Part shown: positions 36,151 through 44,833 of the stretch, in pieces
Layout: every line of letters begins with the position of its first letter
How positions within the stretch are numbered: position 1 is the first letter of the stretch
DNA from: DASRFR01 sp035651455
Lineage (GTDB): Bacteria > Acidobacteriota > Terriglobia > Terriglobales > Acidobacteriaceae
DNA length: 64,000 nt
Reading direction: 5' to 3'
Assembly (NCBI GenBank): GCA_035651455.1
Contig: DASRFR010000058.1
Span: 434,001 to 498,000, forward strand
Program-made: the position numbers and the translations under genes
Notes under the pieces: model-generated
Database searches by the model: none
The model's input: the letters and a program-made list of their open reading frames with translations, nothing else
Told to the model about the DNA's origin: nothing

Positions 36151-36563
36151 CCGCGTGGTTCCTCTTGGGCGAGAGCGGCCGCGAGAGCAGGACCATCAGC
36201 ACGCCGTCGCGTATCCAACGACATATAGGGCCGGACCAGCTGGCGCACCGACACGGCGGAAGCTCCAAACATCTGCTTCAGATTCGTCTCAAATTCCCAG
36301 GCCGCGCGTGGAACACAGCAGAATACATTCAGGCAGAGCGACTGGAATTCCGGGAAGCTGTGACAGGCGAGATGAGATTCGGAAAGAAGGCAGAGACCGG
36401 TTATTCCTGAGGTCTGCGGGAACTGATGCCATTGGACGGGAGCCACAGGGCGAAGCTTAAGGTCATGGATGAGCCGGTCGAACAACTGCCGCAGGAGTGC
36501 AGGATCACGCAGGGCTGCCGCGGAGCAGCCATGGGCTTCGACGATCCACTCAACTCCGTTCAT
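36147..36563 (-). CDS. speD: S-adenosylmethionine decarboxylase, class 1b type
   Basis: 138 residues from 36563; a start at 36593 is possible. The pyruvoyl-forming site reads LLSESHLACHSFPEF. With the 36563 start the Glu-Ser cleavage pair is E62/S63, the catalytic His is H68 and the Cys is C83, the same numbers as in the Thermotoga maritima enzyme. It decarboxylates AdoMet to give the aminopropyl donor for spermidine synthases. It starts 8 bases after the SPFH gene and overlaps DUF4178 by 4, and the acceptor enzyme is four genes downstream. Confidence 0.88.
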   Translation of the reverse strand: MNGVEWIVEAHGCSAAALRDPALLRQLFDRLIHDLKLRPVAPVQWHQFPQTSGITGLCLLSESHLACHSFPEFQSLCLNVFCCVPRAAWEFETNLKQMFGASAVSVRQLVRPYMSLDTRRRADGPALAAALAQEEPRG

Positions 36564-36571
36564 GTTCGGGT

Positions 36572-37582
36572 CTACTGCTGCGCGTGACCGCATTCAGGAC
36601 AGAAGCGGCTCACCTTTGGAATCGCTTTCCCGCAGTTAAGACAAAACTTTGTGTCCGCGCCGGCTGACGTACCTGCAGCGGTGGGAGCCGGAGGCGTGCC
36701 GCCCGCGGAAGGTGCCGCGCTCTGTTTCAGGGCTTCCATCATGGCCTGTCCCATGGCGACGCCCGCGCCTAAGCCCGCCCCGATACCCGCAGCGCCACCT
36801 CCACCTTCATTGGCAGCGGCAGTCGGAATGGATTGGGCAACCTCGAACTGGGTAAAGCGGCCCATGTCGCCGACCATATTCATGCCGATGCGCTGGTCGA
36901 GAATTTTTTGCAGTTCGTCGGGTAGCGACAAGTTTTCAACTACGAACTGATCGAGCACCAGCCCAAGAGCCGCAAAGGACGGCTTCAATTGTTCAGCCAG
37001 CTTGTCCGACAGTGCCACTTGATTCGCTGCCATGTCGAGGAACGGCACCGCGCTGTTCGCAAAAGTATCGGTCATGCGGCCGATGACGGTGTTGCGCAGC
37101 TGACCGTCGAGATCTTCGACCCGGTAAGTGTCGCGGGTGCCGCTCACCTTGCTATAGAACGTCTTCGGATCAGCGATGTGGTAGGTGTAAATTCCGAAAC
37201 CGCGCAGGCGGATAGCGCCGAATTCTTTATCGCGGATGGTGATCGGGTTGGGTGTTCCCCAGTGCTGGTTGACTTGCAGACGAGTGGTGAAAAAGTAAAC
37301 GTCAGACTTGAAGGGAGACTTGAAGGCCTTATCCCAGTTCATCAGGTACGTGAGAATGGGCAGAGTATTCGTGTTCAAGGTGTAGAGGCCGGGTCCGAAC
37401 ACGTCGGCCACACGGCCGTCATTCACAAAGACAGCCATCTGTGAATCACGGACGGTGAGTTTGCCGCCATTCTGGATTTCGCGATCCTGCATCGGAAAGC
37501 GGAAGCCCAGGATCCCGTCTTCGGGTTCCACCCATTCGATGACATCGATGAATTGCTTGGAGAGAAAATCGCGCAGCGTCAT
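36572..37582 (-). CDS. SPFH-domain protein with C-terminal zinc ribbon (YdjI/virion-core-like)
   Basis: 336 residues. An N-terminal SPFH/band-7-like domain (about 20-215: FPMQDREIQNGGKLTVRDSQ, AVFVNDGRVADVFGPGLYTL) is followed by a Gly/Ala hinge (GGGGAAGIGAGLGAGVAMGQ) with an amphipathic helix and a zinc ribbon (CLNCGKAIPKVSRFCPECGH). No transmembrane helix. Proteins of this form often scaffold membrane microdomains or stress complexes. First gene of the eight-gene operon. Confidence 0.88.
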   Translation of the reverse strand: MTLRDFLSKQFIDVIEWVEPEDGILGFRFPMQDREIQNGGKLTVRDSQMAVFVNDGRVADVFGPGLYTLNTNTLPILTYLMNWDKAFKSPFKSDVYFFTTRLQVNQHWGTPNPITIRDKEFGAIRLRGFGIYTYHIADPKTFYSKVSGTRDTYRVEDLDGQLRNTVIGRMTDTFANSAVPFLDMAANQVALSDKLAEQLKPSFAALGLVLDQFVVENLSLPDELQKILDQRIGMNMVGDMGRFTQFEVAQSIPTAAANEGGGGAAGIGAGLGAGVAMGQAMMEALKQSAAPSAGGTPPAPTAAGTSAGADTKFCLNCGKAIPKVSRFCPECGHAQQ

Positions 37583-37824
37583 GAGACCGACCTATATCCG
37601 GTATTCCGGACGTGGAATGCTGGTTCCCAGTGGGATGGGCAGGATGCTACGGTGGGATTTTAATAAAGTCAACGCGGAAGTTGGCAACGGAAAGCTGCGC
37701 CGGACGTCGACTTTCGCGGATTGCAATATAGCAAGAAAAGATGTAAGAACGGCGAGGGTGTGAGGTTCCGGACGTTTTCGCGGCTCACTCGCACGGGGTG
37801 AGCCGACTGGAGCGCGGCAGAAGG

Positions 37825-38796
37825 TCAGTCCGACCAACGGGCGATTTTCCTGTCCCAGCGATGAGGCCTCAGCTTTTGCACGAGAGCGGCATCCAGAGGT
37901 CCGGCATCGCTGGTAGTGAAGTTTTCCTTCACGTGTTCGGGCTTGCGCATACCGATGATCGTAGTGCTCACATCCGCATTCGACAGGATGAAACGCAAGG
38001 CCATCTGAGGGAGTGACATGGAAGCGGGAACGACTTTCTTCAATTTTTCGACCCGCTCTATGGTAGGCCCGAGGTTTTCCGGGCCGAAATATTTTGATCG
38101 CCAATCGTCCGCAGGAAAACGTGTCTCGATCGTCATCTTGCCTCCGAGGCTGCCCTCATCCAGAGGCACGCGCGCGATCACGCCCACGTTGAGGCGGCGG
38201 CAGACGGGAAACAACTTGTCCTCGGGCGACTGGTCAAAGATGTTGTAAATAACCTGAACGGAATCGACCAGGCCGGTATGCAGGGCCTGGATTCCGTTTT
38301 CCGGTTCCCAGCGATTCAGGCTCAGACCAAAGAAGCGGATGAGTCCATCTTTCTTGAGCTTCTCTACGGTGTGCGCAAATTCGGGGTCAGCGGTCCAGCT
38401 ATCGTCCCAAACATGATATTGAAGAAGGTCGATGGAATCAGTGCGGAGCCTTTCGCGAATGAGCCGCGCGTACTTGAGCACGTGGTCGGCGGGAAAGACA
38501 TCCTGGAGTTTGTCATCGGGAGAAGCGGGCCATTTATCGTTTTTAGGCGGAATTTTGGAGGCGGCATACAAGCGCTTTCCCGGGTTGCGTGCCATAATTT
38601 CACCGAGCAGGCCATCGCTCTTGCCGTCGCCATAAGCCCATGCGCTATCAAAAAAAGTGCAGCCGGAATCGACTGCCAGTTGCAGCGACTGGAGAGATTC
38701 GCGGTCGTCAGAACCGCTCCAGCCGCTCATGCCCCAAAGCCCGTAAGCAATTTCACTGACTTCGAAACCCGTGCGACCCAGCCGGCGATATTTCAT
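37825..38796 (-). CDS. Aldo/keto reductase
   Basis: 323 residues with AKR landmarks: GRTGFEVSEIAYGLWGMSGW, the catalytic Asp-Tyr in FFDSAWAYGDG, Lys in YAASKIP, His in LLQYHVWDD and the cofactor-binding IRFFGLSLN, SNADVSTTIIGM. Uses NADPH to reduce carbonyls (family knowledge); substrate unknown. Separate from the polyamine operon by about 240 bases with no gene. Confidence 0.92.
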   Translation of the reverse strand: MKYRRLGRTGFEVSEIAYGLWGMSGWSGSDDRESLQSLQLAVDSGCTFFDSAWAYGDGKSDGLLGEIMARNPGKRLYAASKIPPKNDKWPASPDDKLQDVFPADHVLKYARLIRERLRTDSIDLLQYHVWDDSWTADPEFAHTVEKLKKDGLIRFFGLSLNRWEPENGIQALHTGLVDSVQVIYNIFDQSPEDKLFPVCRRLNVGVIARVPLDEGSLGGKMTIETRFPADDWRSKYFGPENLGPTIERVEKLKKVVPASMSLPQMALRFILSNADVSTTIIGMRKPEHVKENFTTSDAGPLDAALVQKLRPHRWDRKIARWSD

Positions 38797-39012
38797 GAAC
38801 GCTCCCGTCGACCCGGCGAGGACAAGTATCGCCGGGGATCAATCAGGATAAATCATCGTTATCGCAAGTGGACGCAGCTGCTGAAGAAGAGGCGCGGCTG
38901 CACTCGGTCAGGCGTTCTAGAGAGTGATCGCCGGAGCGTGGGTAAATGGCGGCAATGAAAAAACCGGGCTACATTGAGCTGTGCCCGGCCTGATAATCCA
39001 GCACCTGCGCTA

Positions 39013-39345
39013 TTACGCCGCGGGCAATTCCTCAAATAGAGATGCGGTGCTCTCCACAATGTAGGTCTTGGTGGTGATATCGGTCATCGCCAGTGGCTTC
39101 AAGATTCTCTGCACCAGGGGATTGGTTTCCTGCTCGTATTGCTCCGCATCGCGCTTCTCTGCCCATAGACTGATCACGATAATTTTTTCCAACCTACCGT
39201 ATTGAATTGCCGTTTCCGGGAAGAAGGGCAGGAGCTTGCGAAATCCCTTCTGCCGCTTGAGAATCGGCAGCACTTCTGTTTCGATTTTGTTGAACACGAC
39301 TTCCTGGGGTACCGCGCTCGGAATGAATTCGATTCGTGCGTACAT
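39013..39345 (-). CDS. Dimeric alpha/beta-barrel (ABM-like) protein
   Basis: 110 residues preceded by AAGGAGA. The ferredoxin-like pattern ARIEFIPSAVPQEVVFNKIETEVLPILKRQKGF, IIVISLWAEKRDAEQYEQE and TYIVESTASLFEEL fits the antibiotic-biosynthesis-monooxygenase/EthD-type dimeric barrel. Function unknown. Confidence 0.65.
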   Translation of the reverse strand: MYARIEFIPSAVPQEVVFNKIETEVLPILKRQKGFRKLLPFFPETAIQYGRLEKIIVISLWAEKRDAEQYEQETNPLVQRILKPLAMTDITTKTYIVESTASLFEELPAA

Positions 39346-39512
39346 GGGGAGGTCTCCTTATTCCGTAACAAATTACGTGAGACTTCGGGGCACCTCGTCC
39401 CGAGGAGAAGTTGCGGTATTACCTTTCTACGGTTGGACTTGGGGCAATACTGTGATTTAAGACCGTGTTCCTTGTGATAGTTCCCATTTCGGAACGGACA
39501 ACCAAGGGAAGA

Positions 39513-40718
39513 TCAGATTTCACTGGTCATGATGAACAGCGGCTTTGTACCGAAGCGCTTGTAATGAGGGCGAAGGCGGTCGGTGTTGTAGTGCTCGGCC
39601 ACCTTCACGACTTTCTTGGAAGCGACAACGGTGTTGATGGGCACATCGTCATAGCGACCATTCTTTAGAACCACCAGCCGCCCATGAATGCCGTCGAGCA
39701 AGAGATCAAGCGCCAGATTTCCGTAGGCCATGGGAACAATGGAGTCGAGTGCGTCGGGATCACCGCAACGCACCAGGTATCCCAGTTTTTGATTGATTAC
39801 TTCAACGGCTTTGCCGCGATTGTACTTGGGAGACAACTCTTTGAGTTTTTCGGAGACCAGATCGCCGATTCCGCCGAGCTTTTTGTGACCGAAAGCGTCG
39901 GTGCTGTCACGTTCAAAGACCATTTCCCCGCCATCGAACATCGCACCTTCCGAGACGAGGACGACGGAGTAACGACTGGGATTCTTACCGCGATCGGCCA
40001 GGAGCAACTGGGTCAACTGATCGATGTCGAATTTGTGTTCGGGAATGACACAACGGTCCGCCGCTCCTGCCATGGTGGGAAGCATAGCAGTGAACCCTGC
40101 GTAGCGGCCAAAAACCTCGAGCACCAGGAAACGCTCGTGCGATCCCGCGGAGGTGCGAAGATCGTTGGTCATCTGGATGGTTCGCGTGACGCAGGTGCTG
40201 AAGCCGATACAGTAGTCGGTTCCAGGGACGTCGTTGTCCATGGTCTTAGGAACGGCGACGACTTTCACGCCTTCCTTGTACAGGCGCACGGCGTAGCTCA
40301 GGGTGTCGTCGCCGCCGATGGGGATGAGGTACTCGATGCCGAGGTATTCCAGATTTTTGAGCACTTCGGGAGTCAGATCATTCTTGTCAGCGCCGAAAGC
40401 TTCACGCAGATGGGATGGCACGCTGGATTTGCTGACCCGTCCCGGGTTGGTGCGCGAACTGTGGAGGAAAGTACCACCGGTGCGGCCGGCGCGATTCACC
40501 AACTCTTCGGAGAGCACTTGAAAGTTTTCACTATTGTCGGCAGCCTTGTCGCGGATCATGTCGACCAAGCCGCCCCATCCGCGACGAAGCCCTACGACCT
40601 GATAACCTTCCCGCAAGGCACGAATGGTGACGGCGCGAATGGCCGGATTCAATCCGGGAACGTCGCCTCCGCCGGTGAGTATGCCGATGACGCCTTTCTT
40701 GCCTGTGCTCGCTGCCAT
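39513..40718 (-). CDS. 6-phosphofructokinase with pyrophosphate-type active site
   Basis: 401 residues. Start 40718 follows AGGAGA. PFK signature GGGDVPGLNPAIRA, the substrate loop PKTMDNDVPGTDYCIGF and the catalytic Asp161. At the two residues that separate ATP from PPi enzymes it has GGDD (135-138) and PK (157-158), that is Asp and Lys where E. coli PfkA has Gly104 and Gly124. This combination is the PPi-PFK signature; PPi dependence is therefore predicted. Cytoplasmic, glycolysis or its reversal. Confidence 0.9.
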   Translation of the reverse strand: MAASTGKKGVIGILTGGGDVPGLNPAIRAVTIRALREGYQVVGLRRGWGGLVDMIRDKAADNSENFQVLSEELVNRAGRTGGTFLHSSRTNPGRVSKSSVPSHLREAFGADKNDLTPEVLKNLEYLGIEYLIPIGGDDTLSYAVRLYKEGVKVVAVPKTMDNDVPGTDYCIGFSTCVTRTIQMTNDLRTSAGSHERFLVLEVFGRYAGFTAMLPTMAGAADRCVIPEHKFDIDQLTQLLLADRGKNPSRYSVVLVSEGAMFDGGEMVFERDSTDAFGHKKLGGIGDLVSEKLKELSPKYNRGKAVEVINQKLGYLVRCGDPDALDSIVPMAYGNLALDLLLDGIHGRLVVLKNGRYDDVPINTVVASKKVVKVAEHYNTDRLRPHYKRFGTKPLFIMTSEI

Positions 40719-40879
40719 GAGTTCTGTCTCCTCTCTCCACTGTAAACGAGGGCCGAGGTGCCGGTTAACCGTGAGCGTCACGCGTAACAGTGAAGTGGAT
40801 CACATTGCGGTCGCCGGGTGGAGGCGGAGAATGATGGTGATTCATGCGGGTGCACAGGAAGAGCATCATTGGAGGGCCC

Positions 40880-41059
40880 ATGTCGGAAATCCCTCTCTGC
40901 ATCTACTGCTCGAAAGTGGTCACCGGGGACCAGGATTACGTCATTCTGAACAAACATCTGGCCGACACGGCGAATTGGGAGTACGCTCATGCCTCATGCC
41001 ATGCGGCCCGTCAGGGTGCGCATTCGGATGCTCCTGAGGACTTCGCGGTGGCCATATAG
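40880..41059 (+). CDS. Small Cys/His-rich protein
   Basis: 59 residues from the ATG at 40880 (after GGAGG). CIYCSKVV and HASCHAAR form a likely zinc site (C-x2-C ... H-x2-C/H), with VLNKHLADTANWEYAH between. It is too short for a named family. It lies between divergent phosphofructokinase and a Usp gene and could be co-transcribed with the latter. Confidence 0.6.
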   Translation: MSEIPLCIYCSKVVTGDQDYVILNKHLADTANWEYAHASCHAARQGAHSDAPEDFAVAI

Positions 41060-41098
41060 CGCCGCACCTTGCAACCCAGTCCAGCTTTGAATTCGCAT

Positions 41099-41953
41099 AT
41101 GCCGGCTGAAAGCCAAACCATTCCCGGAAACATTCTTGCGGCGACGGATTTCTCACCCGCATCGCAGAACGCGGTTCTGTGCGCCAGTTCTTTCGCGCGG
41201 CGCTGGGGAACCAAGATGTTTCTGGCGAATGTTGTGAGCTCGCGAAACGAGAACACGGTGATGGACGCATGGCGCGCGGGCCAAGCCGAGGTAACCCGGC
41301 ACCTGATCGCCGACCATCTGGACGGCGTTCAATATGAATTGGCGGTGCGGCAAGGAGAGATCTGGGATGCTTTGTCGGGATTGATTGCGGCGAAAGACGT
41401 AACCCTGGTGGTAGTGGGAACGCGTGGCCGCACCGGCGTCCGCAAACTCGTGCTGGGATCGGTAGCGGAAAGCATATTCCGCAAAGCGCCGTGCCCGGTT
41501 ATTTCAGTTGGCCCGAATGTTTCCAGCGAGCATGCCGCGCGAACTGCAGACCGAATCCTGGTTGCGACCGGGCTGGCAGCCCATTCCACGCATGCTGTTC
41601 CTTTCGGCGTGAAGCTGGCGACAACACTGCACTCTACCATCGCACTGGTAAACGTGGTGACTCGGGTTGACCCGAAGGACTCGCACGAGACAGTAGAGCG
41701 CGATCGCCAGCGCATCCTTGAAGGCTTGCTACCATCCGAGGCTCGACCGGATTCCGCTCCCGCCTTCTTCGTCGAGTTCGGCCCGGCAGCGGAACAGATT
41801 GTGAGGGCGGCAGCCAGATGGAAGGCGAGCCTTATCGTACTGGGGTTGCGCGAAGTGGAAGAGACCTCGCGAAAGGAAACCACGTGGGCGACAGCCTACG
41901 AAATTATCAGCCGGGCCGGCTGCCCGGTGCTGACCCTGCGCAGCTTTGACTGA
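41099..41953 (+). CDS. Tandem universal stress protein (Usp)
   Basis: 284 residues, two Usp domains. The first reads ILAATDFSPASQNAVLCA and GTRGRTGVRKLVLGSVAES with the ATP-binding G-x2-G-x9-G-S. The second (ILVATGLAAHSTHAV, IVLGLREVEETSRKETTWA) has lost that motif and is probably structural. Cytoplasmic stress protein. The ATG at 41099 was preferred to an upstream TTG at 41069. Confidence 0.88.
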   Translation: MPAESQTIPGNILAATDFSPASQNAVLCASSFARRWGTKMFLANVVSSRNENTVMDAWRAGQAEVTRHLIADHLDGVQYELAVRQGEIWDALSGLIAAKDVTLVVVGTRGRTGVRKLVLGSVAESIFRKAPCPVISVGPNVSSEHAARTADRILVATGLAAHSTHAVPFGVKLATTLHSTIALVNVVTRVDPKDSHETVERDRQRILEGLLPSEARPDSAPAFFVEFGPAAEQIVRAAARWKASLIVLGLREVEETSRKETTWATAYEIISRAGCPVLTLRSFD

Positions 41954-42133
41954 ACGGGTGTCCGCTTAGGTTGTTTCCAATCTTGCGCGAACGCAGCCGC
42001 ATCAATCCGATTACACGGAACGCTAGAAAACAGGTCGACACTCGCACCAATTCGGGAATGAGATCGAAGCACGCGACGGTGGGGAGGGGTTGTCGAGAGG
42101 GCCAGGTTGTGTTGTAATGCGGTGCAGCAAGAG

Positions 42134-42149
42134 TTGCGCTGCACTGCAA
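42134..42149. promoter_or_regulatory. Candidate TGCA-type operator upstream of the SDR gene
   Basis: TTGCGCTGCACTGCAA has inverted TTGC/GCAA ends and shares the CTGCA core with the perfect palindrome at 44075-44091. Lies 66 bases before the SDR start. A PhaR site is possible but weaker than the other. Confidence 0.3.
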
Positions 42150-42215
42150 CATAGGTGCGCAGCGGCAAAGGGGCAACATTGGAACGGTCAATGCACGCCG
42201 TGCAGGAGATGACTT

Positions 42216-43046
42216 ATGGCTTTCACCCTCGAAGGTAAGACAGCGCTGGTGAGCGGCGCCGGACGCGGCATCGGACGGGCTATTGCCACTAAACTTAAAG
42301 CTTGTGGCGCTTCCGTCATGATCAACGACCTGGACGAAAGCGCGGTGCGCGAAACCAAGTGCCAGCTGGATTGCGGCGGAGAGCGAGTGGATTACCTGGC
42401 CGGCGATCTGACCGACCCATCGTTTCCAGAGAAGTTGGTCAAAGCCACGATCGAGAAGTTCGGCTCCGTCGACATCATTGTCAATAACGCCGGCTACAGT
42501 TGGGACAACGTTATTCAGAAGACTACCGACGAGCAGTTCCAGGCCATGCTCGATATTCACCTGGTCGTGCCATTTCGCTTACTGCGGGCCGCCTCCGGCT
42601 TTATTCGCGACGCGGCGAAGAAAGAGGCAGCCGCAGGTGTACGCATCATGCGCAAGGTAGTGAATATCACGTCCATCGCCGGAACCGAGGGTAATGCGGG
42701 ACAGGCCGGCTATTCATCCGGGAAAGCGGGTGTGCTGGGCTTGACGCGAACCATGGCAAAAGAATGGGGACGCTACAACGTGAACGTCAATGCCGTGGGT
42801 TTTGGGCTGATTGAAACCCGGCTGGTGCAGCCTCTCACGGCCGAGGGAGCCAATATACAGATGCACGGGCACCAGATTCGCATCGGGGTGCAGCAGAGCA
42901 TGCTGGACTCCGTGAAGCAGGCGTGTCCGCTGGGGAGACTAGGGACTCCGGAAGAAGCTGCCAGCGCAGTGCTCTTCTTCTGTTCACCGCTTTCCGACTA
43001 CGTAACCGGGGAAGTCCTTATTTGCGGCGGCGGGTACCACTTCTAA
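42216..43046 (+). CDS. FabG-type SDR oxidoreductase
   Basis: 276 residues, preceded by AGGAGATG. GAGRGIGRA cofactor motif, NNAGYS, catalytic Ser-Tyr-Lys (ITSIAG, YSSGKAG) and a C-terminal DYVTGEVLICGGGYHF. Catalytic residues are intact. Related to FabG/PhaB reductases; substrate unknown. It starts the PHA region and may be co-regulated with it. Confidence 0.92.
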   Translation: MAFTLEGKTALVSGAGRGIGRAIATKLKACGASVMINDLDESAVRETKCQLDCGGERVDYLAGDLTDPSFPEKLVKATIEKFGSVDIIVNNAGYSWDNVIQKTTDEQFQAMLDIHLVVPFRLLRAASGFIRDAAKKEAAAGVRIMRKVVNITSIAGTEGNAGQAGYSSGKAGVLGLTRTMAKEWGRYNVNVNAVGFGLIETRLVQPLTAEGANIQMHGHQIRIGVQQSMLDSVKQACPLGRLGTPEEAASAVLFFCSPLSDYVTGEVLICGGGYHF

Positions 43047-43056
43047 GCACCCGTAC

Positions 43057-43248
43057 CTAGGACGCAACACCCAAGGCCTGCATCCATGCAGGCAGATCAC
43101 CGGGTTCATCGGCCGCATCTTCCACCAGACGCCGAAGCTCGAGCAGGTGTTCCACGCTGTGCTCGAACCCTGTGTCATAAGAAGTCAATACCGGACGCGA
43201 CGGGAGTGTTGGTTCATTGATGGGTATCAGCACTGCTTCGGAAGCCAT
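43057..43248 (-). CDS. Short hypothetical protein
   Basis: 63 residues from the ATG at 43248 (after AAAGG). MASEAVLIPINEPTLPSRPV and HSVEHLLELRRLVEDAADEP suggest a short disordered start and one helix. No family recognised; convergent with the SDR gene, 10 bases apart. Confidence 0.4.
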   Translation of the reverse strand: MASEAVLIPINEPTLPSRPVLTSYDTGFEHSVEHLLELRRLVEDAADEPGDLPAWMQALGVAS

Positions 43249-43459
43249 GGGAGACGCCTTTCTACGCCGGATCACGCTGCCCTGCCGGACACCGGCGTGC
43301 AGTCATCGGGACCCCTGTGTAGTTGACATGCTAGCGCGCGCAAGCGGGTTGTGTTGTGACTTAACTCACCGAATCGTGTGATAGGAATGGTCGCCCACGG
43401 CACGCGCCCGAAGTAGACTTCCAGTGGATTCGCGTTCGAGCGGTGGCTGAATAGGATTT

Positions 43460-44065
43460 TCAATGACGCTTCCGCGACTTACTGCTGCGCTTGCCCAATG
43501 CCCGTGGCGCCCCCAGCCGCGAAACCATGGTTTCCAGTTCTTCGATGCGGCGCTTCAACTCATCGACGTCTGCAGGCTTGTCCGGGGCGGAGGAGTAGGT
43601 AGGGGGGATGTCGGCGGATACCGTGGTGCCGGCGGAAGCGCCGGAACGCGCGCGGGTAAAGAAATCGAAGGGCGTAACCGCCGGCGACATGGCTCGAAAG
43701 GCATTTTGATACATGTCAAATACCGCCTTCATGTACTTCAAAGTGCTTTCCTGCGTCACTTTTCCGGAGGCGACCACCATCTGGCGCAGCACGTCGAGAG
43801 GGAAAGCGGAATTGGGCTCCTTGGCGTGCTCCACGATGATCTGGGTGAGCACCAGGCGCGTGAGATCCTCTCCGGTAGCGGCATCCATGACCTGCACATC
43901 GAAACCCTCCTTGACCATTTGCGCCACTTCGTCGAGGTTGACATAGCGGCTGTTGGTGGTGTCGTAAAGGCGCCGGTTTTCGTATTTTTTGATGATTACC
44001 ATTCTGGGAATCGAATTTTTCATTTGTGTGGCCGCTGCCTTGACAGGCTGCTTTGCCGGAGTCAT
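43460..44065 (-). CDS. phaR: PhaR polyhydroxyalkanoate regulator
   Basis: 201 residues. The N-terminal PHA-accumulation-regulator DNA-binding domain is clear: IIKKYENRRLYDTTNSRYVNL, DEVAQMVKEGFDVQVMDAAT, then TLKYMKAVFDMYQNAFRAM. The C-terminus is Ser/Pro-rich, ends with a coiled-coil (ELKRRIEELETMVSRL) and a basic SSKSRKRH. PhaR represses phasin and PHA synthase genes and is titrated by granules. It is divergent from the phasin gene with a palindrome between. Confidence 0.9.
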   Translation of the reverse strand: MTPAKQPVKAAATQMKNSIPRMVIIKKYENRRLYDTTNSRYVNLDEVAQMVKEGFDVQVMDAATGEDLTRLVLTQIIVEHAKEPNSAFPLDVLRQMVVASGKVTQESTLKYMKAVFDMYQNAFRAMSPAVTPFDFFTRARSGASAGTTVSADIPPTYSSAPDKPADVDELKRRIEELETMVSRLGAPRALGKRSSKSRKRH

Positions 44066-44074
44066 ATTCTACTC

Positions 44075-44091
44075 ATGCTGCAGTGCAGCAT
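44075..44091. promoter_or_regulatory. Perfect palindrome, candidate PhaR operator
   Basis: ATGCTGCAGTGCAGCAT: seven-base arms around one AGT centre, lying between divergent phaR (start 44065) and the phasin gene (44136). It contains CTGC-N3-GCAG, the recognition form reported for PhaR of Paracoccus. Ideal placement to repress both genes (inference). Confidence 0.7.
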
Positions 44092-44135
44092 ACTTCAGAA
44101 TTCTTGAACCGGCGAGCAGATGAAAGGAGCAGAAC

Positions 44136-44720
44136 ATGACTGCGACTCACAAGTCAAATAAAACTGCGACTGCGGCGGAAAAGAATGAAATGCTGGAAAG
44201 CTTCTTCCCGCTGTACATCAAGAGCGTGGAACGCATGGCGGAGATGCAGAAAAAGACCCTGGACATGGCCGCGCAGCAGAACGCGGACTGGCTCGAGATA
44301 TGGAAAAAAGCGGCGCGCATGGTACCACAAGCGCCGGGCATGTTCCTGTTCGACCTGTATGCCCAGATGTTCGAGAGGTTCGTGGAAACGGAAAAGGGAG
44401 CCATCGACCTGGTGGTGGAACAGACGCACCAGGCAACAGGCCTCGTGAAAGAGCGCGGTACTTCGTATGGCAAGGCTACCGACGGCTTCACCGGGCTGTT
44501 TCAGCATGCGCTGGACCACACTATTGCAGCGCAAAAGAAGGGCCTGGACTTTTTCGCAGAGCAGCAAAAGACAGCCTACGATGCGGTGAAGCGGCAGTTC
44601 CGTTTCGTCAACAATCCGGCGGCCGACGCATTCCAGAGCGGCCTGGATACATTGATCGAGACGCAAAAGGCGATGCTCGACATTGCCACCAAGCCATTAC
44701 ACAAAACCGCGGTGATGTAG
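44136..44720 (+). CDS. phaP: Phasin family protein
   Basis: 194 residues, preceded by AAAGGAG, highly helical: SVERMAEMQKKTLDMAAQQN, AIDLVVEQTHQATGLVKERG and KGLDFFAEQQKTAYDAVKRQ are amphipathic heptads. It coats PHA granules and limits their size (family knowledge). First gene of the plus-strand PHA operon, under the palindrome. Confidence 0.85.
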   Translation: MTATHKSNKTATAAEKNEMLESFFPLYIKSVERMAEMQKKTLDMAAQQNADWLEIWKKAARMVPQAPGMFLFDLYAQMFERFVETEKGAIDLVVEQTHQATGLVKERGTSYGKATDGFTGLFQHALDHTIAAQKKGLDFFAEQQKTAYDAVKRQFRFVNNPAADAFQSGLDTLIETQKAMLDIATKPLHKTAVM

Positions 44721-44770
44721 ACGCACTGGCTCGGCGGCTGCGTCGTCGAGGGCGCAGGCAGGGTTCATGA

Positions 44771-44793
44771 GGGGCGCTATACGAGAGCGCCCC
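44771..44793 (+). other. Intergenic hairpin between phasin and PhaE-like genes
   Basis: GGGGCGCT and AGCGCCCC, eight-base arms around ATACGAG, with no U-tract. It could act as an attenuator or processing/stability element that sets phasin levels above the synthase (inference). Confidence 0.5.
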
Positions 44794-44833
44794 CCGCTTT
44801 CTGCGCGAGTAATCCGGTGAAGGAGGCTCTCCA

